A DNA stretch of 64,000 bases. It comes from Microvelia longipes. Its lineage: Eukaryota > Arthropoda > Insecta > Hemiptera > Veliidae. The stretch lies in contig JACMZG010001914.1 in the NCBI GenBank assembly GCA_018340805.1, positions 5,492,612-5,556,611 of the forward strand, given 5' to 3'. Shown here in pieces: positions 12,177-22,027 of this stretch (position 1 is the stretch's first letter; each line of letters opens with the position of its first letter). Below the pieces are notes generated by a model that worked only from the letters and a program-made list of their open reading frames with translations, did not search any database and was not told the origin of the DNA. Made by a program: the position numbers and the translations under genes.

Positions 12177-15100
12177 TGTAAAATTTCTTGTACCTTTATT
12201 TTAAATTTTTGGTAATTTAAATTCTTAACCTGAGCAGGTAGATGGTTTCATAATTTGAAACTTAGGCAACTTATACCTACTTCTGATTTGCTAAGTCTGT
12301 GCCTTGGAACTTGTAGTTAATATTTCTGTTTTGTCATATAATAATGCTGTGGTGGTTTAAATTTATCAACATTACATTTATTATGGCACAAGGCATGGAA
12401 TATTTACAGACTCACAACACTAATAATAATGTAATTGTTGTTTGCAGCCATGATAGAGAAAGAAGGGTTCTGGGGAAGCTCGTCATCAGTGGATCTGCAG
12501 CAGGAAACCAATGACACTGAAGATGATTCCTATCAGCACTTCAGCTCCAACCCTATTGCTCTCTATAACTTGGCTCAGTCATTTGAAAACAATACTAATA
12601 ATGGTAAATGTTTTCATGGTTTATTTAATGGTTAATATTTTCAATCTTAATTAATCACCATAGGCATGAACCAAGTGGATATCATGATCCCCTCAAATTT
12701 GTATGATGTACCAAGTGGATGTCATGATCCCCTCAAATTTGTTTGATGAACCAAGTGGATGTCATGATCCCCTCAAATGTTTGATGAACAAGTGGATGCC
12801 ATGATACCCTCAAAATGATGGGATGTCATGATCCCTCAAATTGTATGATGTCCAAGTGGATGTCATGATCCCCTCAAATTTGTTTGATGAACCAAGTGGA
12901 TGTCATGATACCCTCAAATTTGTTTGATGAACCAAGTGGATGTCATGATCCCCTCAAATTTGTATGATGTACCAAGTGGATGTCATGATCCCCTCAAATT
13001 TTTTGAAGGCTAATTGTGTTTGAATTTTTCTGAAGATTTAGGTTTTCTGGTGGTGACAGCGTCGATGTAGATGACAAATCTGATGCTTTGCTTACACTCT
13101 TGGAGGCATCTTCAGGGATGTAGGACATCATAGATGAAACACAGTGTTTTCAGTTTTGTAGAGTATTGTGTTTACATCCATGATGTCCTACATCCCTGAA
13201 GATACCTCCTACAGTGGAAGGAAAGCGTCTGGTCTCTCATCTACATCAACTAGGTCAACGCCTGAAGACCTAAATCTTCATGATAATAACTGTGGAAGCC
13301 TATGCAGTTCATTATTTAACTTTTCTATCAAAGCATGAACAATTCATTACTTCTCATTAGTTGAGAACGAATGAATTGTTCTCTACCTGTGAATTTATCA
13401 TAATAAATGGACATACCCAAGAAAATAAATAAAAAACATTTATTTAACAAAAAACATGGTATTAAAATACCTATTTAGTCTCCCCTCCCCCTGTGTTATT
13501 TTTATCCTCCCTCCCCCCAGTGTTATTTTTGTATTGGGTACCCTCCCAAAAAATTCTGTGCACTGTATGCTCATCATATTCATGAATAAAGATGAAGTGG
13601 AAGTGGCGTTTGGATCTTCAAGTTTTAAGTTAACTTAAAATGTTTTACCTTTTTTTGACAAGGCTATTGTAAGTTAACTTACTTTCTAGTTGCTTAATTA
13701 TCTTATCTTCACGTTTAACTGATAATTATCAGTTAATTGTTAATTATTATTATAAGAGAATAAGTTATTCTCTTATAATTAATTGTCTATTTGCTCCTTT
13801 ATTTTAATTACTCTCAATTAATGTAATTAAATTGCTTTGTAAATCAGTTCAGTTTTTAACGTGTGTATGTTTAGACGTTGAAAACGCGATATTTATTGAT
13901 TTTTGTGACCTTTAGGGGTTGAAATTTGGAATCCTTCCTTACAAAGGAAATAACAATCCTTCCTTCTTTGGGAAATGGAAAATTAAAAGATTATTTAAAA
14001 TATCAATAAAGAAATCATTCAGCCAAATTAATTCATTTCTTTGCTTAAAAATGTTTTTATGTTGTTTGTAAGAAAATAAGAAATTTTAATTAAGATTTTA
14101 ACAAACAATAGGAAAAAAATTTACAAAGTTTTTGTCAAATTAAAATTCATGCAATAAAAAGGAATTTCTGTTAGTAAAATTATCAATTCTTTTTTAAAAA
14201 TCAAAGAACTCTAATTTTTTTTTATTTACAGAGAGCAGTGCTGATCCCTACCTCATAATGGATCTGTATAAGTTTGCCTCAGAACTGGGTCACAGTGCTG
14301 CTAAAGCACGGCTTCAGATACTGCAGACATATGATGCTGTCGGACTTCTATCTGGTATGTTGTAATGATGTATATTTCGAAAGTACAAATAACACACCAT
14401 CGATCATTTACCTCAAAGTATACCTTCTCATTTTTCAAAATGTCACTTACAAATTTTGTTTTTTTTTAATCATAATTTCTTTGTGACCTAACAATAATTG
14501 TCTATGACTCCAGTGCGGAGAATGGCTGTTCTTAATGGTTTACGTTTAGAAAAAGAAAAATGAGCCGCTTGAATAAGGAGTCTCCATTCATATTAGATAT
14601 AAAGCTGTTTTACCATTGTGGCTGTTCCTACGCCACACTGGTGTCGATTACTTATGGCTTAATCTGCATCTCAGGTAGTAAATAATTTGTTTGATAGTAA
14701 TTATTATTGTTAATAGTCCAAGAGTCAGGCCTAAAAAATGTGACATTTTGTACTACTTCAAACTAAATTTTTCCGAAAATGTACCTTAAATTATGCAGGA
14801 AAAGCAAAGTCACCATATTCAGAGTGGCGTTAATCATATGAATGCACTCACTTAAAATATTTAAAAATCGTACAAATTCATGCAATAAGTGGTTCCCTGT
14901 AGGTCGTGTGCAAAACATGAAGAGAATATTTTTTAAAGCTGATAATATTTCTATAAAACGAGTGTTTTCTTGTCAAAATTGGATAACTACAACTAAAGTT
15001 ATGACATTTTCAAATGGCCAAAAAAGTTCAATATTTTTTCAAAGAAATTTGCTGACTGCATAAATTAACCATTTTTTGGTGTTTTTAAAAGAGCCGTAAC

Positions 15101-15452
15101 TTTGGTTGTTGTCATCCGATTTTGATGATTGAACACTCGTTTTATTGGACATTTTATCATCTTTAAAAATGTTCTCTTCATGTTTTGCACACCACCCATA
15201 GGGAACCACTTATTTCAAGAAAACTGAAAATTGTGCGATTTTCAGGTTCCACTCTGTATAGGCAGACTATGCTTATCCTTCACAATTTAAGGTATATATT
15301 CAGAAAAATTTGCTTTGTGGAAGTACAAAATGATCAATTTGTTTGATAATTACGTTTAATTTTGTGGTTTTGTTGTTTCAGAATTTTTATTTTTGAATGA
15401 AAATAAAAGAAGAGAGTTGTGTGAAGCTGAAGTTCTTGTCAGTTCAAATTAG
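7484..15452 (+). CDS. DELE1: DELE1-like mitochondrial Sel1/TPR-repeat protein, complete
   Basis: Seven coding exons join in consistent phase into 457 residues: 7484-7774, 8989-9297, 11049-11264, 11701-11908, 12448-12603, 14232-14354 and 15382-15452 (TAG). All introns are GT-AG. The N-terminus (MWKCVSRGVRESLERG) is Arg-rich without acidic residues apart from Glu12, like a mitochondrial presequence. A short hydrophobic stretch (SSALVLGWVLTQPYY, ~97-112) follows. Residues ~240-335 form Sel1/TPR-like units: AMYNLAQCYELGLGT, AAEWYEKAAELGHAGAMYNL and LLVMAAERGQPDAMAALG; two more lie near the C-terminus (ALYNLAQSFEN, LYKFASELGHSAAKARLQIL). In vertebrates DELE1 relays mitochondrial stress to HRI kinase. 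The architecture and length (human about 515 aa) support that name, but another Sel1-repeat protein is possible. The last exon is short and was chosen from its acceptor and phase. Confidence 0.7.
7850..8890. repeat. Minisatellite of ~21 bp units in intron 1 of the DELE1-like gene
   Basis: Roughly 45 degenerate tandem copies of GAAGAAAAATATATCCCTATT, with T/C variants (TTCCTATTGTAGAAA) and single-base indels, decaying toward 8890. It is translatable as IPIEEKY repeats in one short frame, but it lies between a donor (7775) and an acceptor (8988), so it is intronic. Confidence 0.95.
9436..10260 (-). repeat. Dispersed repeat family A, long copy
   Basis: Begins with AAAAATCGGGTACGGGGTAC and ends with ATACCTACGGTATAAATGAG, the inverted form of the copy at 37458-38187. 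It lies in an intron of the DELE1-like gene. Short ORFs across it repeat between copies only because the DNA is homologous. Confidence 0.85.
10349..10449. repeat. (TA)n array
   Basis: About 100 bp of TA dinucleotides in an intron of the DELE1-like gene. Confidence 0.95.
10866..10983. mobile_element. Small foldback MITE
   Basis: Ends AATGACAGCTCAG and CTGAGCTGTCATT are exact complements. An inner hairpin (GAATTTAGATT...AATCTAAATTC) lies around a GCTGATTAAACATCAGC loop. Intronic. Confidence 0.75.
12101..12175. repeat. (TA)n array
   Basis: Uninterrupted TA dinucleotides in an intron of the DELE1-like gene. Confidence 0.95.
12660..13010. repeat. Minisatellite of ~40 bp units in an intron of the DELE1-like gene
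   Basis: About nine tandem units built from ACCAAGTGGATGTCATGATC and CCCTCAAATTTGTTTGATGA. Several units are internally truncated. Confidence 0.95.
13031..13285. mobile_element. Foldback element with long inverted arms
   Basis: The left arm (TGAAGATTTAGG ... GATGTAGATGA ... TCAGGGATGTAGGACATCA) is mirrored by the right arm (TGATGTCCTACATCCCTGA ... CATCTACATC ... CCTAAATCTTCA). A diverged left arm recurs at 55190-55300. Confidence 0.8.
13286..14231. other. Intron remainder, short palindromes only
   Basis: AT-rich intron with short inverted repeats (GAACAATTCATT / AATGAATTGTTC at 13337-13381; GAGAATAAGTTATTCTC near 13758). No coding signal before the exon at 14232. Confidence 0.5.
14745..15331. 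mobile_element. Inverted-repeat element K
   Basis: Long imperfect inverted arms: ATTTTGTACTACTTCAAACT (left) against GAAGTACAAAAT (right), with inner matches AAGTGGTTCCCTGTAGG / CCCATAGGGAACCACTT and GTGCAAAACATGAAGAG / CTCTTCATGTTTTGCAC. It sits in the last intron of the DELE1-like gene. A partial copy is at 24700-24930. Confidence 0.75.
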
Positions 15453-15580
15453 TTTCATTCAAGTGCATCCTAAGGGATAAGTACACAGAGGTAGTACTGT
15501 CTATATCATACCATTAGACAGACTGAAAAGGGCCTAAAATTCTACTTGCAACCTAACTTACCTGATTGTAACATTGTATA

Positions 15581-16109
15581 CTTAGAATAATACTATATAT
15601 AGAAGGAGCACAGGGCCGTAAACACAATGTAATTCCACTGATAACACGAAAGCCGGTTGACTGGTGCAACTAAGTAATGCTGCCAACCTGACAACAATAC
15701 ATTATTTTAAATATTTGTAATAAATATCTATTAATGAATAAAGATCGATATTAGAACTTAAAACACCTGCTGAGTATTTAATAAAACTGGTCTTAGATGG
15801 CAAAAGGGTGGCGGAATACAAGAATCTACATTTAGTTGACGAGAACTACTTTTTATGTATAATTTTAATAAATACGTTAAACTACAATTTAAAATGCTTT
15901 AAATATTGTAATGCACCGATATTTATATTATTTTATGAATAATCAATCATTAATTAATAATAGAACATAATAATTCAGCAACCGGAAGTATTGCCAACTT
16001 TTTTTCAGAAAATTGTATATTGTTAGGGTGGCAGCATTACTTAGTTGCACCAGTCAACCGGCTTTCGTGTTATCAGTAGTGCTCCTTCTATATAAAGTAT
16101 TATTCTAAG
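15581..16109. mobile_element. hAT-like MITE C with perfect 8-bp target duplication
   Basis: Termini CTTAGAATAATACTATATAT and its near complement ATAAAGTATTATTCTAAG enclose 529 bp. ATTGTATA lies immediately on both sides (15573-15580 and 16110-16117). Sub-terminal blocks GGTTGACTGGTGCAACTAAG and CTTAGTTGCACCAGTCAACC are also mirrored. No transposase frame. Confidence 0.9.
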
Positions 16110-16484
16110 ATTGTATAGCTTAACCTTATTTGTTTGAGGTAAGGTATTGGTTTATACTCACTGCCATCTCTATCTACAGAGCTATCCTTCCGAATATTAA
16201 GCCTATTTGCTGCTGGTCTTAACTAAGGTTACCACCCTAACAACAAACAATTGCTTTTGTATAAAGTTGGCATACCCTCTAATGGTTGGCTATCAGAGGT
16301 TATTGATTAAATACTTATGTAAATATTGGTAAATTATAATATTTTAAGTAGAAGGCTCGGCAGCTAGAAGTATATCCTTGCAGTCCGTTAACCTTTTTGA
16401 AGTCTTTTCTTATTTTTTTATGAAACTTTTCCTTAATAAATTTTTATAACATTAGTATCTGTTAAATTTTAAATTTAATTTTTA

Positions 16485-16593
16485 AAAAAGAATTCTAGTT
16501 AGGGTGTTGACCTTACTTAGACCACAAAGCAGGTTTAAGTGGAATTCAATTATGTTTACGGTCCAATGCTCCTTCTGTACTAGTATTATTGTA
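16485..16593 (+). repeat. Diverged end of a family C element
   Basis: AGTGGAATTCAATTATGTTT, ACGGTCC, GCTCCTTCT and AGTATTATTGTAAG match, inverted, the left ~110 bp of element C at 15581. Confidence 0.65.
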
Positions 16594-16908
16594 AGAAAAA
16601 TACCATCTAAAGATGGCATTAGTCTCAAAAGAAGCAATGGCTAGACGATGGAACAAGTGGTTCTTATCTCTCTTTCTGTTTCATTATTATGTATTATTAT
16701 AATTGATGAGTAACTATTATTATTGTTTAAATAACTCATTTGTAATGGTCTGAATAATTCTTCTCAAATCTTTAGAGCTCTCTACTTCTTTTTTTTCTCT
16801 ATATATTTTTTTTACTTTTTTTAAATATGGTGCTTTAAAAAAAGTGAATGTTAGATTTATTTGGTTATTTGTCCTTTATTAAAATTAAAGAGGTTATATT
16901 TACCGCAA

Positions 16909-17252
16909 TTTGAAGAATCAGCTACCGTCGATACTTGCTGTTGGATATAAATATCTCTGGACCGGTTTCGGCATAACGCCATCATCAGCAGGCGGGGCAA
17001 CACTCGAGCTCTCAACTAATAAAGTTATATCAGTGATTAACTGCTAGTCTCAATGAGCTCCCTAAAGATCAGGGCTTCACCTCTAAAGGGCTGTCGTTTA
17101 CAGAGAGCCCATTGAGACTAGAAGTTATTCACTGATATAACCTTATTAGATGAGAACTCGAGTGATACTCCTCCTGCTGGTGATAGTGTTATGATGGGAT
17201 ATTCATATCCAAAAGCAAGTATCGACGGTAGATGATCCTTCAACTTCATCCT
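16909..17252. mobile_element. Foldback element carrying a hammerhead-like motif
   Basis: Inverted arms: TACCGTCGATACTTGCT (left) and AGCAAGTATCGACGGTA (right), with inner arms TTATATCAGTGAT.. / ..TCACTGATATAA and GAGCCCATTGAGACTAG / CTAGTCTCAATGAGCTC. The left arm contains the motif at 16957-16991; the right arm holds a decayed version. Confidence 0.8.
16957..16991 (-). ncRNA. Hammerhead-ribozyme-like motif, palindromic stem III
   Basis: On the minus strand the order is CTG (stem I), CTGATGA, one extra T, stem II GGC-gttat-GCC, GAA, then ACCGGT (self-complementary stem III), C17 and CAG (closing stem I). This satisfies the CUGANGA/GAAA/NUH consensus. With stem III this short, activity would need two strands. 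Only inspected by eye. Confidence 0.6.
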
Positions 17253-17649
17253 TTATTGTTATATATCTATTTATAATTTTTTTTTCTTTTTATAAAAAAT
17301 CATCTAAGGTCAAGTCAAAATATTAATAGAGGTTTTACTCTCTTATTAATTAATTAAAGTGAGATTAAGAATTAATTACTTTACACAAAATAATTGCACT
17401 AGACCCCTGGTTTGAAAATAATTTGCTCAAAATCTAGTCTATTTGCTAGTCTTCTGAAAATAACACTCTCAAATAAAGGTCTCAGAGCCTTGTTATTTTA
17501 TTATTACAAGGGAATCAATTTTTATCAGAATTTAAATAAAATAAATTAAAATTGTATTTTATTATAATTTTTTTTTTAATCAAATTATTAGAATTATTGT
17601 TATTTCATTTTTGACTTATTAAAAGAAGTATTTTTAGAAATATGCATAT

Positions 17650-17714
<65 letters not shown>

Positions 17715-17760
17715 TATATATATATATATATATATATTATAATATATAATATATATTATT
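17650..17760. repeat. (CA)n/(TA)n compound array
   Basis: ACACACACACA followed by about 100 bp of TA with a few TATTA breaks. Confidence 0.9.
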
Positions 17761-19131
17761 TGTTCAAATAAGGTATTTCATCTTGGATGTGATAATTCCA
17801 GCACAGTTTTAAAAAATTCAAAAGTGCACGTGTTAGTTCTTATTACAAGTGCCCATTGAAAAATATCTATGACAAAATAGTTACAATTTCCATGACCAAT
17901 TATTTGAATTTAAAAATAATTAGAAATCCAAATCAATCAATTAGTTGAGTTTGAAGTTTAACTCAATTTCGCTCCATGATTTACTCGATTATTGATACCT
18001 GGCTCTAATTTAACATCTTGTTGGGCTGATTTATATTGAAATAATAATAGTTACTCAACTAGATTATTTTCTTAGTGGAAAAAATTGTTTGTAAGTATTA
18101 AATTTTATTTGTTTTTGAAGGATGCAGTTATAAAATACAGTTTTTTAAATTTTTTTTTAAAAGTTTACTTTAAGAAAATAAATTGACAGCTATGTATATT
18201 TCTATGGTCAGCGGGAACAAACACAAGTCAAATTAATCAATTTTATTTCTATGATTAAAGTATTTCTCAGACCTTAGTTAACCAAACGTAAAAACTATTT
18301 AAGTCAAAAATAGTGTTAAAAAAGGTAAATAATAAAGGTAAAAAATACATTTTAATGGAAAATTAAAATGTAAAAAAAATTTTTTTTTACATGTTTTCCG
18401 TGTTTACATTTTGAAGCTGATATTTTTTTTAATCTTGTGACAAATTCAGTAAAATGGCTTGTGTGGTTTTTCCCAACGACCCTAGATTTAGCAATAGCTT
18501 AAAAACTGAGCTCTAAAATACCTATTGGATACTAAACTCCCACTGTGTGCATGCTAAAGAGTTGAAACTTGGCACAACATTTAAATTGTAGGTCTGATTG
18601 TTCTGCCCTGAAAATAAAACCTTACGATCTTATTAATCCACTTTGCTAAAATTTGTATATTAAAAAAATGTCTAAAATCATACATTTTACAGATTACCGT
18701 TAGATTGTACACAGATTTACCTGTTTAGATTATGAATAGATCTAGTGCTCTGGACAGCACAATCAGACGTAAAGATTTATTGCTGTGCCAATTTTAAACT
18801 CAACAGGTGTTATATAAGTGAAAACCACTCAGTAGGTCTTATGGACACTTAAAACTAGTAATTAATTTGACTAACAATTTTCTTTTAAATTTATATTCAA
18901 AACTCTGATACCGACTAGAACATTAAGTTATGTATATAAAAATGAAAGAGAGTTTTTTATATGAGCCGACTATGTGGCTAAGGTCGATAAATCGACCTTA
19001 TTAGTATTTATACTGACCTTTGACACCATGGAGGTCTGAAGTTTGGATCCCTGGTTATGCTCTAAGTTTATATGACATTAATATACTTAAGATATCATTA
19101 GTTGTTTTGACAGAGATTTTGTGGTATATGT
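17761..19131. other. Intergenic, nothing firmly recognised
   Basis: AT-rich DNA between the convergent DELE1-like and USP39 genes. Around 18450-18840 are decayed words (AGCTCTAAAATACC, AAACCACTCAG) faintly like family A, too diverged to call. Confidence 0.4.
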
Positions 19132-19409
19132 TAAACATGGTTAAAATTTAACACAATGGAGTTATATTGAGAATTTAAAAATAAAAATAATTGTCAAACT
19201 ACAATATATAAAAATAGAAAACTGACCGGTTTCAACTATTAATTGGTCATCGTCAAAGTACATTTATAAACAGAGTACAGTTTATAAATGTACTCTGATG
19301 ATGACTAATTAATAGTTGAAACCGGTCAGTTTTCTTTTTTTTATGTATTGTGGTTTGACAATTAAATATTTTTTTTAAACTCAATTGTGTTAAATTTGAA
19401 CCATGTTTA
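19132..19409. mobile_element. Foldback element with hammerhead-like motif
   Basis: Long arms: TTTAACACAATGG (left) against CAATTGTGTTAAA (right), then AATTGTCAAACTACAATA against TATTGTGGTTTGACAATT, then AAAACTGACCGGTTTCAACT against AGTTGAAACCGGTCAGTTTT. A ~20-bp palindrome lies at the centre (TACATTTATAAAC / GTTTATAAATGTA). Confidence 0.85.
19292..19330 (+). ncRNA. Hammerhead-ribozyme-like motif, palindromic stem III
   Basis: Order: ACT (stem I), CTGATGA, extra T, stem II GACTA-attaa-TAGTT (one G-T pair), GAA, ACCGGT as self-complementary stem III, C17, AGT closing stem I. The opposite arm holds the same motif with the core decayed to TTGACGA. Confidence 0.6.
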
Positions 19410-19873
19410 GGAGAAGTATAATCTATTACTTAAACTGATATAATTAGAGGCATAAATGGTTTTTCCTACCACCTATTGAGCCTCAAGGCTCTAAACAGTT
19501 ATTATTGTTATATATTGTTTTTATTTGATGATTTATTTGTTAAAATCGTTAGAATGATTATAATATGTTATTTGTATATTTTTAACTTAATATATAGAAT
19601 TTAGTTTAAACAGGATTGGAGAATTAATTGAGCAGAATATTTTTTGTCTGAAACTGATTCTTATTTTTTTTATATGTGTGATAGTAAATTTTTGTTAAAA
19701 AATTTGAAAGAAGTACTTATATATTAGAGTTGAGTATTTTTGTACAAATATGTTAAGTAACTTTGTGTTGCCATGTGATTTGGTGGAATTAAAAAAAATT
19801 TGTATTATTTTAAAAGTTTATTAATCAAATTATGTTATAAAAGATAGCACCAGAGAAGTATATGTATACTGTA

Positions 19874-20182
19874 GGAATGAAGAAAAAGTCTCTTAATATC
19901 AAAGTCCTTTTAACCTACATAGAGGTCAGCATCAGTGCTGTCTGAACAATCAAGTAATCACAATTAAAGAAACTACAATATTAAAACATACATAAAAAAC
20001 TGAAACATGGAAAACAAAATAAATAAACAAATAGATGAATAAAACATATGAAATAAATAAAGAAATGAAATAATGTTAATGTTTCTTGTTTGTTGATGCA
20101 CTGATGATGACCTCTTCGTGGGTTAAAAATTTTGATATAAGATAATTCTTTTTTTTTGTGGAGACTTTTTTCATTCCTCCCA
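19874..20182. mobile_element. Foldback element with decayed hammerhead-like motifs
   Basis: Ends AGGAATGAAGAAAAAGTCTC and GAGACTTTTTTCATTCCT are mirrored. Inner AGAGGTCAGCATCAGTGC (left) mirrors GCACTGATGATGACCTCT (right). The right motif has CTGATGA at 20101-20107 but GGTTAAA where GAAA is expected. Confidence 0.75.
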
Positions 20183-20618
20183 TTAAAAATTAAGTTATTA
20201 CTTAAAAAAATAAAAGTTTAAAGAAGAATAAAACAACCACTAAATTGAGTGTTTTTAAATAAACAATGTATTCTCCTTCTTGGTAGATAAAACCACAAAT
20301 TGTAATATATTGCTGTGAAATTATTTGAACTGAAAGAAGACCGATAAGTCAACTTAATTGGTCTCAAACAATCACCAACGATCCATTTTGTATGATATAA
20401 ATGAAATTTGCATGATTATGTTACAAAATTATTTTTAACTAAGAGAAAAGGAAAACGGTATGAGTTAGCATCTGATAGGTCTTACCAATGGTTCATTTTG
20501 TGTCACAAGACCAGTTATATATCTATTTCACTTTTTCACAGCCCTTTCAGTTCTAATTTGAGTTTAGTGTCAGTTCTAAAAAATAAAATGATGAAAGGCA
20601 ATAAGTGGTTAAAGTGTG

Positions 20619-21202
20619 CAGGGGCGGACTGGCCATTGAGTGCGAGGGGGGCAGCCCTCATTGGGCCCCTCAGCCAAAAATAAATTTAAAGAAAAGATAA
20701 AAAAAATATTAACATATTTGATATATTCATAACACAAGAATAAAATATTCTCAACTTGTTACCTAATTTAGGTCCTTTAAGGCTTCCATTGTTTATACTC
20801 AGACCTTTAAAGGTCCCAAACAGAAGACTAAGGGCCTCAAGAGACCCTTAACATATTTGATCAGGGCTCTAGAGAAGTACAAAAAAGGGCCCTAAAGATT
20901 AAACATGAAATAGATTAGTAAAAAATTTCATTTAAATTTATAAACTTAAATTTTACTTGAAAGTTTATTTTATATTACTTATTTATTTTATTTACTTTTT
21001 GTTTATTTTAATTTATTTAAATAAAATAATTTAATTTGATTTAATGTTATTAAATATGAAATTAAAATAAAATTAAGCTTGCTATTATCATAAATATTAC
21101 TCTAGTTAAAAGTAGACCCCTCTAAGAAGCATTATGACCCCCCCCCATTGGGTCCTTTTAGGCCAAACCCTCTTCAAGCCTTTTTGGCTCAGTCCGCCAC
21201 TG
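20619..21202. mobile_element. hAT-like MITE B with perfect 8-bp target duplication
   Basis: Starts CAGGGGCGGACTGGCC and ends GGCTCAGTCCGCCACTG. AAAGTGTG flanks both sides (20611-20618 and 21203-21210). CAG...CTG ends and an 8-bp duplication are typical of the hAT superfamily. Inside is AT-rich filler with G-rich blocks near both ends. Confidence 0.9.
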
Positions 21203-22027
21203 AAAGTGTGTTTACGAGGGGGATCTCCGTTCATATAAAAAACAGTAAATATTCTTAGAAATTACCTAAAAAAAGTATAATTAATAGAGATAAATACTTT
21301 AAGAGATTTTTCCTTTATCCTGTAAATTGTGAAAACTCCTGACTTAAGATTTTAGTTTTCACATCGCTTAAAATTTTTGTTTCACCTAATACTTTACTTA
21401 TGAGGTTAGCCAAGCGATATATGATTTATTTTCTTTTTGTATATCTTGTATTAGCTTAAATTTGAAATAAATAAGGCACTTGCTTGTGTCTCAGATTATT
21501 GATTTAACCTTTTCAAAGGTAATTAGTGTTAATTCTGATACTAATAATAACAAAATTTTATTATAATTTTTTTTTTTTTTTAATTTTTAAAGTGAGTAAT
21601 TTTTGAAGAGTTCTGGAATAATCAAAATTACATCACATCCAAATATTCGGGTATTTCAGGTCTATTTGTATGCATTGTTAAATGAACCTGGGATTGATTT
21701 TAAAACTAATCTTGAATTTTTACAAAATATTTTTATTTCATTTACTTTTTCACACTCCTCATAACCTATCATGAACAGGGTAGGTCTACAGTATGACGTA
21801 CTAATGGTGAAAAAATGACGACGAGTAAATGGTGAAAACATTTGTTAGTCTTTCATGTCCTCCAGATTTATATTATAAGAAGTTTCTTTCAAAGAATCAA
21901 TTTTTAGGCGATAAGTTACAAATAAAAAAGGTAGTATGTCTAAGTCAATAAAGATTGTTTGTTATAAAATTGATCTATAAATTATTGTATATTTATAAAA
22001 AATAAAATAAAAATTATATAAAGCCTA
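21203..22027. other. Sequence 3' of USP39
   Basis: AT-rich DNA downstream of the USP39 stop codon; part is presumably 3' UTR. No gene or repeat end recognised. Confidence 0.4.

Noticed and set aside
17170..17205. Right-arm counterpart of the 16957 motif
   Set aside because: The core has become CTGGTGATAGTG and lacks GAAAC, so it is not listed as a ribozyme-like motif.
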